DNA of 64,000 nucleotides from Streptomyces sp. NBC_01428. Its GTDB lineage: Bacteria > Actinomycetota > Actinomycetes > Streptomycetales > Streptomycetaceae. Of the stretch, positions 40,752 through 48,113 are shown in pieces. How positions within the stretch are numbered: position 1 is the first letter of the stretch; the number at the start of each line of letters is the position of its first letter. A program made the position numbers and the translations under genes. Under the pieces are notes generated by a model. It saw only the letters and a program-made list of their open reading frames with translations. It was not told the DNA's origin and did no database searches. The DNA lies in NCBI RefSeq assembly GCF_036231965.1, contig NZ_CP109499.1, positions 8,184,001 through 8,248,000 of the forward strand, written 5' to 3'.

Positions 40752-43583
40752 ATGGAGATGACGGACGACGAGGCGGAACGCGAACGGCTCCTCGGCAAAC
40801 TGACCCTCCGCGAGAAGGTCCGGCTGCTGACCGGCGCGACCACCTGGCGCACCCGGGCCGAACCGGCCCTGGGACTGCGGGAGATGGTCCTGTCGGACGG
40901 CCCCGCCGGTGTGCGGGGACAGTCCTGGGACGAGCGCGATCCCTCCTTGCTGCTGCCCTCGGCATCGGCACTCGGAGCACTGTGGGACGAACGGTTCGTG
41001 GAACGCCTCGGCGGCCTGCTCGCCGCCGAGGCGCGCCGCAAGGACGTCGACGTGGTCCTGGCGCCGACCCTCAACCTGCACCGCACCCCGCTGGGGGGAC
41101 GGCACTTCGAATGCTTCTCCGAGGACCCCGAACTCACCGGCCGCACCGGCGCCGCGCTCGTCCGCGGCATCCAGGCGCACGGGGTGGCCGCCACGGCCAA
41201 GCACTACGTGGCCAACGACTCCGAGACCGACCGGCTGACCGTCGACGTCCGCGTGTCCGAGCGGGTGCTGCGGGAGGTCTACCTGGCGCCGTTCGAGGCG
41301 GCCGTCGAGGCCGGCGTCCGGGTCGTCATGGCCGGGTACAACGGCGTCAACGGCACCACGATGAACGCCAGTCCGCTGCTCACCGACCCCCTGAAGCGGG
41401 AATGGGGGTTCGCCGGCGTGGTGGTCTCCGACTGGGGTGCGCTGCGCGACGGCGACCCGGCCGGCCGCGCCGGCCTCGACCTTGCCATGCCGGGACCCGA
41501 CAGTCCCTGGGGAGCCGCGCTGGTGCGGGCCGTGGAGGACGGACGCGTCCCGGTGTCGGCCGTCGACGACAAGGTGCGCCGGCTGCTGACGCTCGCGGCG
41601 GCGTGCGGGGCGCTCGGGGAACCGCCGGAGCGCGCGGCGGCCCGTGCCGACACCTCCGTCGGCGCCGACGCCCGCGTGGACGCCTCGGAGGAGGCCGCCC
41701 GCCCAGAAGATGCCGACACCCACTCCCACTCCCACACCGACACAGACGCCGACGCCCTGGCTCGGGGCGGACCCGGGACTCTCGGACCCGCAGGTGCTCA
41801 CAGCGCTTCCGGGGTGCCCGCTGGTGCTGGTGCTGGTGCCTATGCCGACGCCGGAACGCGGACCGCCACCGGGTCCGGTCCTAGGGGCGGAGCCCCGGAT
41901 CGCGTCCTGGGGACGTCCGGCCCGCGCGCACGGGCGGGCGTTGCGGAGGGCGCCGAGGCTCCCACCCGTCATGGTGCCGCCTTCACTGGCGGTGGCGATG
42001 TCGATGCCGAAACGGCGGGCGCGGCCGAGGGGTTCGACCGGGACGCCCGGGACCTGCTGCGCCGGGCCGTCGCCGCGAGCGCCGTCCTGCTGCACAACCG
42101 CTACGTCCTCCCGCTCGACCCCGCCCGGCTGCGCACGGTCGCCGTGATCGGTGCGCACGCGGCGCTGCCCCGTACGCAGGGCGGCGGGAGCGCCGGCGTC
42201 TTCCCGCGGCATGTCGTCACCCCGCTCGACGGGATCAGGGCGGCCCTGGGCGACGGCACCCGCGTCGTCCACGTACCCGGCCCGTCGACCGACGCACCGG
42301 CGCCGCCCCTCGCCCCCGACCTGTGCTCCGATCCCACGACGGACACCCCCGGAGTGCGACTCCGCCTGCTGGACGCCTCGGGGAACGAACTGCACTCCGA
42401 ACACCGGCTCAGCGGACGCCAGTTGGAACCCCCCGAGCTCCCGGGTGCGCGCACCGTCGAGATCACCGCCCTGCTGCTCCCGGGAACGACGGGGCCGTGG
42501 ACGATCGGCGTCGGCGGATTCGGCCGGATGAGCGTGACCGTCGACGAACACGTCGTCCTGGACGGGGAGTTCGCGAGGGAGACGGACGACCCCGCCGTCG
42601 TCCACGTGAACCCGCCCGTCCACTGCGTGCGCGTCCCCCTCACCTCCGGACATGCGGTGCGGGTGACGGCGCGCCGCGAACTCGCCCCCGGCACCGGCCG
42701 GGCCACCGTGGTGACCGCGGCCCCACCGCGCCCCGACGACCGGGCGGCGCTGGCCGAGGCCGCGGTGGCCGCCCGGCGCGCGGACGCCGCGATCGTGGTC
42801 GTCGGCACCACCGAGCACGGCGAGTCCGAGGGGTACGACCGGACCGACCTCGGGCTCGGCGGCCGACAGGACGACCTGGTGCGGGCGGTGACCGCCGCGA
42901 ACCCGCACACGGTCGTCGTCGTCAACAGCGGGGGCCCCGTCGAACTCCCCTGGCGCGCGCAGGCCGGTGCCGTCCTGCTGACCTGGTTCCCCGGACAGGA
43001 GGGCGGCGCCGGGCTGGCCGACGTGCTGTTCGGGCACGCCGAACCCGGTGGCCGGCTGCCCACCACCTGGGCGGCCACGCTCGCCGACGCCCCGGTCACC
43101 CGTACCGAACCCGCCGACGGCCGCCTCGACTACGACGAGGGCCTGCACATCGGCTACCGCGCCTGGGCCCGCCACCACCGCACCCCCGCCTACTGGTTCG
43201 GACACGGGCTCGGCTACACGACGTGGGCGTACGAGGCGCTCGACGTCCCCGACGACCTGGTGGCCGGCGAGTCCTTCACCGTGCGGATCGGGCTGCGCAA
43301 CACGGGCGGGCGTCCCGGACGCGAGGTCGTCCAGGTCTACCTCGCCGGCCCCCCCGGCCCCCTGGAGCGCCCGGAACGCTGGCTCGCGGGCTACACGGCC
43401 GTCCACGCCGCACCGGGGGAGCGGACGACGGCGGTGGTGCGGATCCCGGGCCGCGCACTGCGGCACTGGGACGAGGACGAGCACGCCTGGCGCACCCGGC
43501 CGGGGCCCTACCGGGTGCTGGCGGGCCGCTCCGCCGGATCGCTCCCGCTGACCGCCGTCACCCTGGTCCGGGCCTCGGGCTGA
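40752..43583 (+). CDS. cytoplasmic GH3 beta-glucosidase with PA14 insert and a low-complexity linker
   Basis: A 943-residue beta-glucosidase with no signal peptide, so it should hydrolyse imported gluco-oligosaccharides. The TIM-barrel half (1-295) carries LNLHRTPLGGRHFECFSEDPELTG, KHYVANDSE and the nucleophile Asp in VVVSDWGA; the alpha/beta sandwich, a PA14-like domain (about 500-650) and a fibronectin-III-like C-terminus follow. Between barrel and sandwich (about residues 297-426, nt 41640-42030) lies an abnormal low-complexity stretch (THSHSHTDTDADAL, GVPAGAGAGAYADAGT) with codon use unlike its neighbours. Start: ATG 40752, weak ribosome site; an alternative ATG is six bases later. Operator D precedes it directly. 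Confidence 0.9.
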   Translation: MEMTDDEAERERLLGKLTLREKVRLLTGATTWRTRAEPALGLREMVLSDGPAGVRGQSWDERDPSLLLPSASALGALWDERFVERLGGLLAAEARRKDVDVVLAPTLNLHRTPLGGRHFECFSEDPELTGRTGAALVRGIQAHGVAATAKHYVANDSETDRLTVDVRVSERVLREVYLAPFEAAVEAGVRVVMAGYNGVNGTTMNASPLLTDPLKREWGFAGVVVSDWGALRDGDPAGRAGLDLAMPGPDSPWGAALVRAVEDGRVPVSAVDDKVRRLLTLAAACGALGEPPERAAARADTSVGADARVDASEEAARPEDADTHSHSHTDTDADALARGGPGTLGPAGAHSASGVPAGAGAGAYADAGTRTATGSGPRGGAPDRVLGTSGPRARAGVAEGAEAPTRHGAAFTGGGDVDAETAGAAEGFDRDARDLLRRAVAASAVLLHNRYVLPLDPARLRTVAVIGAHAALPRTQGGGSAGVFPRHVVTPLDGIRAALGDGTRVVHVPGPSTDAPAPPLAPDLCSDPTTDTPGVRLRLLDASGNELHSEHRLSGRQLEPPELPGARTVEITALLLPGTTGPWTIGVGGFGRMSVTVDEHVVLDGEFARETDDPAVVHVNPPVHCVRVPLTSGHAVRVTARRELAPGTGRATVVTAAPPRPDDRAALAEAAVAARRADAAIVVVGTTEHGESEGYDRTDLGLGGRQDDLVRAVTAANPHTVVVVNSGGPVELPWRAQAGAVLLTWFPGQEGGAGLADVLFGHAEPGGRLPTTWAATLADAPVTRTEPADGRLDYDEGLHIGYRAWARHHRTPAYWFGHGLGYTTWAYEALDVPDDLVAGESFTVRIGLRNTGGRPGREVVQVYLAGPPGPLERPERWLAGYTAVHAAPGERTTAVVRIPGRALRHWDEDEHAWRTRPGPYRVLAGRSAGSLPLTAVTLVRASG

Positions 43584-43600
43584 GCCCCCGGCGGTCGCGG

Positions 43601-43610
43601 AGAGCGCTCT
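43601..43610. promoter_or_regulatory. LacI-type operator E and lacI promoter
   Basis: AGAGCGCTCT (perfect 10 bp, within GGAGAGCGCTCTAT) lies just upstream of the -35 position. TAGGGT at 43634-43639 is the likely -10 box, six bases before the ATG at 43646, so the regulator probably has a leaderless, self-controlled transcript. Confidence 0.65.
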
Positions 43611-43645
43611 ATCCCGAGGCGGGGCCGGACGGTTAGGGTGCCGCC

Positions 43646-44686
43646 ATGAGCAGACAGGCTCCCACGCTGGAGGATGTCGCGCGGGAGGCCGGAGTCTCCC
43701 GCGCGACCGTTTCCCGGGTCATCAACGGTGTCCGCAACGTCGACCCCGGAATTCAGGAAGTGGTGCGCGAGGCCATCGAGCGGACCGGCTACGCGCCCAA
43801 CCGGGCCGCCAGATCGCTCGTGACCCGCCGCAGCCAGACGGTGGCCCTGATCGTGTCCGGCGCCGGTGACACCCCGGGGGAGGAGCAGAACGCCTTCGCC
43901 GCACGGGTGTTCGCGGACCCCTTCTTCGGACGGGTCGTCAGCGGTGTCGTGGGATACCTGCGTCCGCGGTCGATGCATCCCCTGCTGATGTTCGCCGAGT
44001 CCGCGGAGACCAGGAACCAGGTGCTGACCGACCTGCGGCAGGGGAGTGCCGACGGCGCGCTCGTCGTCTCCACCCACGCCGACGACCCGCTGCCCGCGCT
44101 GCTCGCCGGTGCGGGTCTGCCCGCCGTCCTCTTCGCCCGCCCCACCCGGCCCGTTCCGCTCAGCTATGTCGACCTCGCCCACCGGGACGGCGCGCGCCTC
44201 GCCGCCGAACACCTGCTGAACCGGGGCTGCCGCCGGATCGTCACCGTCACCGGGCCCCTCGGGGTGGCCGCGAGCCAGGACCGGCTCGCCGGGTTCCGCG
44301 ACACCATGGCCCGCCGGGGTCACCCGTACGTCCCCGTCGCGGAGGGCGGGTTCACGCTGGACAGCGGAATGGCCGCCATGTCCGGGCTGCTGTCCGAACA
44401 CCCGGACGTGGACGGGGTGTTCGCCGCGAACGACCTGATGGCGCAGGGCGTGTGCCAGGTGCTGCGGGAACAGGGCCGGCAGGTGCCGGACGACGTGGCG
44501 GTCGTGGGGTTCGACGACTCCAGCGTGGCGGTGACCTGCCGGCCGCCGCTGACCACCGTGCGCCAGCCGGTGGAGGAGATGGCGGCGGCCATGGCCCGGC
44601 TGCTCGACGAGCACATCCGGGGCGTACGCACCGAGCCCACGTCGCTGATCTTCGACCCGGAGATCGTGGTCCGCGCCTCGGCCTGA
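43646..44686 (+). CDS. LacI-family regulator of the beta-glucan genes
   Basis: A 346-residue repressor. The N-terminal HTH and hinge (about 5-60) read PTLEDVAREAGVSRATVSRVINGVRNVDPGIQEVVREAIERTGYAPNRAARSLVTRRSQTVALIVS. The periplasmic-binding-protein-like sensor domain follows, with DGVFAANDLMAQGVCQVLREQGRQVPDDVAVVGFDDSSVAVTCRPPLTTVRQP typical of sugar-responsive members. It is downstream of GH3 and preceded by operator E. The palindrome with central CG and flanking GAGAGC halves fits LacI-family operators (CebR of cellulose utilisation binds the similar TGGGAGCGCTCCCA). The inducer is presumably a laminari- or gentio-oligosaccharide. Confidence 0.9.
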   Translation: MSRQAPTLEDVAREAGVSRATVSRVINGVRNVDPGIQEVVREAIERTGYAPNRAARSLVTRRSQTVALIVSGAGDTPGEEQNAFAARVFADPFFGRVVSGVVGYLRPRSMHPLLMFAESAETRNQVLTDLRQGSADGALVVSTHADDPLPALLAGAGLPAVLFARPTRPVPLSYVDLAHRDGARLAAEHLLNRGCRRIVTVTGPLGVAASQDRLAGFRDTMARRGHPYVPVAEGGFTLDSGMAAMSGLLSEHPDVDGVFAANDLMAQGVCQVLREQGRQVPDDVAVVGFDDSSVAVTCRPPLTTVRQPVEEMAAAMARLLDEHIRGVRTEPTSLIFDPEIVVRASA

Positions 44687-44829
44687 GACCCGCCGGGCCG
44701 GAGCGCGGTACCGCCGTGCCACGCGGGGCCGCCTCACCCCGGTCTGCCGGGGTGGGTGCCGGACACTGGTCCGGTCAGGACGAAAGAGCCACCGGCCGCG
44801 CGCGCGGGCCGGCGACGGAAGGCAGGCGT

Positions 44830-45702
44830 ATGACCGACCCGATCACCGTGGGCGTGGACGGATCCCCCGAGAGCCGGGCGGCGCTGGGCTGGGCGGCCAG
44901 GGAGGCGGTCCGCCGGGATCTGCCCCTGAGGGTCGTGTACGCCTGGCACTGGCCGCCGCACGACATGGTCGGCGGGGGCGACCGCGAGGACCAGGAGCGC
45001 TGGGCGCGCGGCATGGTCGAGGACGCGGCCCGCACGGTGACCGACCGGCACGAGGGTCTGCGGGTGACGGCCGAGGTGCTCGATGGCGAGGCTGTGGAGG
45101 CGCTCCTGCGCGTCGCCGGCCCGGAGGGTGTCCTGGTCCTCGGCTCGCGCGGATACGGCGCGTTCGTCGGTTTCCTGCTCGGCTCCGTCGGCCAGCAGGT
45201 GATCGCACGGTCGCCCGGGCCGGTGGTGCTCGTGCGCACGGAGGACCGCCCGGAAGGTGAGGCCGGGGGCCGGGAGATCGTCGTGGGCCAGCAGGGCGGC
45301 CCCGACGACAGCGCGCCGGGGCTCCGGTTCGCGTTCGAGACCGCGGCGGCCCGGGGAGCCGCGGTGCGGGCCGTACGGGCGTGGAGCCTGCCTCCGGTGT
45401 TCGCCTACAGCCCCGCCTCGCTGCGGCTGCTCGACGAGGCCGGCGGACTGGAACCGTACGAGCGCAAGGCCCTCGACGAGGCACTCCAGCCCTGGCGGGA
45501 GCGCTATCCCGACGTGGCCGTCACCGAGCACGTGGAGATGGGCAGCGCGGGCCAGGTGCTGCTGTCCCTCTCCGACCGGGCCCAGCTGATGGTCGTCGGG
45601 CGCCGCGCCGAGAGGTCCCCGGTGGGCGGGCGCATCGGTTCCGTGGCCCACGCGGTGATGCACCACGCGCCGTGTCCCGTGGCGGTGGTTCCGCACTCCT
45701 GA
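44830..45702 (+). CDS. universal stress protein with two USP domains
   Basis: A 290-residue cytosolic protein of tandem UspA domains (about 4-142 and 149-290). Both ATP-binding loops G-2x-G-9x-G(S/T) are seen: GSRGYGAFVGFLLGSVGQQV and GRRAERSPVGGRIGSVAHAV. The first domain starts ITVGVDGSPESRAAL; the second has the altered start EIVVGQQGGPDDSAPGL. Such proteins bind nucleotides and help survive dormancy, hypoxia or redox stress; in actinobacteria many are under DosR-like control, but no such site was identified here. Start: ATG 44830 with GGAAGG upstream. A terminator hairpin follows. Confidence 0.9.
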   Translation: MTDPITVGVDGSPESRAALGWAAREAVRRDLPLRVVYAWHWPPHDMVGGGDREDQERWARGMVEDAARTVTDRHEGLRVTAEVLDGEAVEALLRVAGPEGVLVLGSRGYGAFVGFLLGSVGQQVIARSPGPVVLVRTEDRPEGEAGGREIVVGQQGGPDDSAPGLRFAFETAAARGAAVRAVRAWSLPPVFAYSPASLRLLDEAGGLEPYERKALDEALQPWRERYPDVAVTEHVEMGSAGQVLLSLSDRAQLMVVGRRAERSPVGGRIGSVAHAVMHHAPCPVAVVPHS

Positions 45703-45717
45703 CGGTATGTCAGGAAC

Positions 45718-45737
45718 GGCTCCGGTCCGCCGGAGCC
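45718..45737 (+). terminator. short hairpin after the universal stress protein gene
   Basis: An 8-bp perfect stem (GGCTCCGG / CCGGAGCC) with the tetraloop TCCG, 16 nt after the stop codon. Confidence 0.5.
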
Positions 45738-45902
45738 GGAGCCGGAGTCACCGCGCCGCGCCGAGCCGGACGTCGTTCCTGCGCGGGCCGGCACCTCAGG
45801 CCCGGTTCGTCCCGCCCTGGCGCCCTCGTTCCGACCCGGCACCCTCGTCCCGCCCTCGCACCCTCGGCCCGTGGGAGACGGCGCGACGGCCGGGCGCGCC
45901 GG

Positions 45903-46256
45903 CTACTCGTTCCCGGCCCGGGACATCCGTAGCGCCAGATCCTGGAGCAGATCGGCCGTGCTGACCTCGGTCCTGCCGGAGTCGTGGAGGTCGGCGAGTT
46001 CGGAGAAGAGGAACGCGAAGGCCCCCACCAGCGAGATGGCGGCGGGGAGATAGGCGTCCGCGACCGCCTGCCCGGCCTCCGCCGGGCCGGCGTCGCCGGG
46101 CACCTCGACCCGGGGGAACACCTCGGTGACGAGCGCGCCCAGGTTGTTCTCCGCCCCCTCGACGCCGGCCTCCTCGTCCTGGGCGATCCTGCGCACCATG
46201 GCGTTGGTCTCGGTGAGCACGCCGATGGCGCGCAGGATGATCTCCGTCTGTTCCAT
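45903..46256 (-). CDS. hypothetical small helical protein
   Basis: A 117-residue protein I do not recognise. It begins MEQTEIILRAIGVLTETNAMVRRIAQDEEAGVEGAENNLGALV and has one moderately hydrophobic stretch (AYLPAAISLVGAFAFLFSELADL, about 67-90) in an otherwise acidic, helical protein. No signal peptide and no known motif. The reading frame has proper Streptomyces codon bias. It lies alone between the stress-protein gene and the divergent Nudix gene. Confidence 0.6.
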   Translation of the reverse strand: MEQTEIILRAIGVLTETNAMVRRIAQDEEAGVEGAENNLGALVTEVFPRVEVPGDAGPAEAGQAVADAYLPAAISLVGAFAFLFSELADLHDSGRTEVSTADLLQDLALRMSRAGNE

Positions 46257-46294
46257 GCCGTGAGCCTAAACGGGCGAGGCCCGACTGGGGCAGG

Positions 46295-46307
46295 GATCTT
46301 GCTGTCG
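46295..46307 (+). repeat. third copy of GATCTTGCTGTCG
   Basis: Thirteen bases identical to the core of the melC1-upstream direct repeat (15304-15392), here 57 nt upstream of the Nudix gene start, same orientation. Confidence 0.6.
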
Positions 46308-46363
46308 GGATGGTAGACAGGCCCCATGAACGACATCTCCCGCTCCCACCGGGCCGGCGCGCG

Positions 46364-47029
46364 ATGACCGCGGGCATCGACACCCCGGACCGCAGGGGCC
46401 GCACCGGACTCGACCAGGTGGGCCGCGACCTGACCGGCAACCCCCGGGTCAAGATCCGCGACGTGCAACTCCTGTCCTGCCACTGGTACGTGGAGCGCAG
46501 CACCACCTTCGACCTCCAGCTCGCCGACGGGACCTGGAGCACCCAGGAGCGCGAGACCCACGACCGGGGCAACGGCGCCACCCTGCTGCTCTTCGACGCC
46601 GACCGCGAAACCGTGCTGCTGACCCGGCAGTTCCGCTACCCCGTCTATGTCAACGGGCATCCGGACGGCATGCTGATCGAGACCCCGGGCGGCCTCCTCG
46701 ACGAGGCGGACGAGCACCCCGAACAGGCCGTGCGCCGCGAGGTCGTCGAGGAGACCGGGCACACCGTCGGCACGGTCGAGCACGTCTTCGACGTCTACAT
46801 GAGCCCCGGCTCGGTCACCGAACGGGTGAGCTTCTACGCCGCCTCCTACGGCCCGTCCACCCGCACCCACGAGGGCGGGGGCCTCGACGAGGAGGGCGAG
46901 GACATCGAGACGGTCGAACTGCCCTTCCGCGAGGCACTGTCCATGGTCCGCACCGGAGAGATCGCCGACGCCAAGACGATCATGCTGTTGCAGTGGGCCG
47001 CTCTGGAGGGCCCGTTCAAGAGGGCTTGA
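46364..47029 (+). CDS. Nudix hydrolase (NudK / ADP-ribose pyrophosphatase type)
   Basis: A 221-residue hydrolase of nucleoside-diphosphate sugars. The Nudix box is GGLLDEADEHPEQAVRREVVEETGH (about 105-129), with the REVVEE metal-binding core intact though the spacing before it is one residue longer than the GX5EX7REUXEEXGU consensus by my count. Preceding strands HDRGNGATLLLFDADRETVLLTRQFRYPVYVNGH match the GDP-mannose/ADP-ribose branch. Start: ATG 46364. Divergent from the small hypothetical gene; a strong hairpin separates it from the aldo/keto reductase gene. The exact substrate is not determinable. Confidence 0.87.
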   Translation: MTAGIDTPDRRGRTGLDQVGRDLTGNPRVKIRDVQLLSCHWYVERSTTFDLQLADGTWSTQERETHDRGNGATLLLFDADRETVLLTRQFRYPVYVNGHPDGMLIETPGGLLDEADEHPEQAVRREVVEETGHTVGTVEHVFDVYMSPGSVTERVSFYAASYGPSTRTHEGGGLDEEGEDIETVELPFREALSMVRTGEIADAKTIMLLQWAALEGPFKRA

Positions 47030-47054
47030 CCTGAAGAGCACTCCAAGCCCCAGA

Positions 47055-47093
47055 CTCCCGTTCGGGCCCGAGGACTTCGGGCCCGAACGGGAG
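47055..47093 (+). terminator. 17-bp hairpin, overlapping the ribosome site of the next gene
   Basis: A perfect 17-bp stem (arms 47055-47071 and 47077-47093) with the loop GGACT. It follows the Nudix stop by 25 nt and could be its terminator, but its right arm includes the GGGAG of the ribosome site (47090-47096) of the aldo/keto reductase, so it may also limit translation. Confidence 0.7.
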
Positions 47094-47101
47094 GGGAACC
47101 C

Positions 47102-48088
47102 ATGCGGTACCGCACCATCGGCAGCGACCCCGCGACCCGTCGCGAGGTGAGCGTGCTCGCACTCGGCGCGATGCTCTTCGGCTCGCTGACCGACGAGAAG
47201 ACGTCCTTCGCCGTACTCGACCGGTACGTCGAGGCCGGCGGCACCTTCATCGACACGTCCGACAACTACGCCTACTGGACCGACGGAGGACAGGGCGGCC
47301 AGAGCGAGGAACTCCTCGGCCGCTGGCGGCGCAGCCGCGGCATCGGCGACGAGATCGTCCTCGCCACCAAACTCGGCGCGCGCCCCCTGGCCCCCGGAAC
47401 CGGCTTCGTCGACAACCCCGAGGGACTCTCTGCCGCGGTGATCCGCGAGGCGGCCGAGCGGAGCAGGGAACGCCTCGGCGTCGACAGGATCGACCTGCTC
47501 TACGCGCACATCGAGGACCGCGGGGTCGAACCCCGGGAGACGGTCGAGGCGTTCGCCGGGCTCGTCGCCGAGGGAAGCGTCGGACTGCTCGGGGTGAGCA
47601 ACCACGCGGTGTGGCGCGTGGAACGGGCCCGTGCCCTCGCCACGGCGGCCGGACTGCCCGGCTACGAGGTTCTCCAGTACCACCACAGCCTGCTCCGCCC
47701 CCGCTCCGACGTGCCCAGCGGACTCTTCCCCGAGGGTGGCCTCGGCGCCGCGACCGGTGAACTCCTCAGCTATCTCGGCGCCGAACCCGGCCTGACCCTC
47801 GTCGCGTACTCGCCCCTGCTCGGCGGAGCGTACGGCCGGCCGGACAAGCCCCTGCCCTCCGACTACGACCACCCCGGCACGGCCGCCCGGCTGGCGGTGC
47901 TGCGCGAGGTGGCCAAGGAGGCGGACGCGACCCTCAACCAAGTGGTGCTGGCCTGGCAGATCGGCGCCGAACTGCCCGTGATCCCGCTGGCGGGTGCCTC
48001 CTCGGTGGCCCAGCTGGAGGAGAACCTCGCGGCGGTGGACCTGGAACTGACCCCGGACCAGCGGGCTCGCCTGGACGAGGCCCACTGA
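47102..48088 (+). CDS. aldo/keto reductase
   Basis: A 328-residue NADPH-dependent oxidoreductase with a TIM-barrel fold. Tetrad residues are visible: Asp and Tyr in FIDTSDNYAYW (about 50-60), Lys in LATKLGAR, His in LLYAHIEDR. The nucleotide-binding end is YSPLLGGAYGRPDK and IPLAGASSVAQLEENLAA. It belongs to the large AKR group near the potassium-channel beta-subunit and YajO-like enzymes. Start: ATG 47102 with GGGAGGGG upstream, partly inside a hairpin. The PP2C phosphatase gene converges on it with 25 nt between stops. Confidence 0.9.
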   Translation: MRYRTIGSDPATRREVSVLALGAMLFGSLTDEKTSFAVLDRYVEAGGTFIDTSDNYAYWTDGGQGGQSEELLGRWRRSRGIGDEIVLATKLGARPLAPGTGFVDNPEGLSAAVIREAAERSRERLGVDRIDLLYAHIEDRGVEPRETVEAFAGLVAEGSVGLLGVSNHAVWRVERARALATAAGLPGYEVLQYHHSLLRPRSDVPSGLFPEGGLGAATGELLSYLGAEPGLTLVAYSPLLGGAYGRPDKPLPSDYDHPGTAARLAVLREVAKEADATLNQVVLAWQIGAELPVIPLAGASSVAQLEENLAAVDLELTPDQRARLDEAH

Positions 48089-48113
48089 CCGGAGCCGCCG
48101 TGCCCGGGCGCTG

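Noticed and set aside
40695..43484. 929-codon minus-strand frame opposite the GH3 gene
   Set aside because: It mirrors GH3 codon structure, has no recognisable domain and no ribosome site; a shadow frame.
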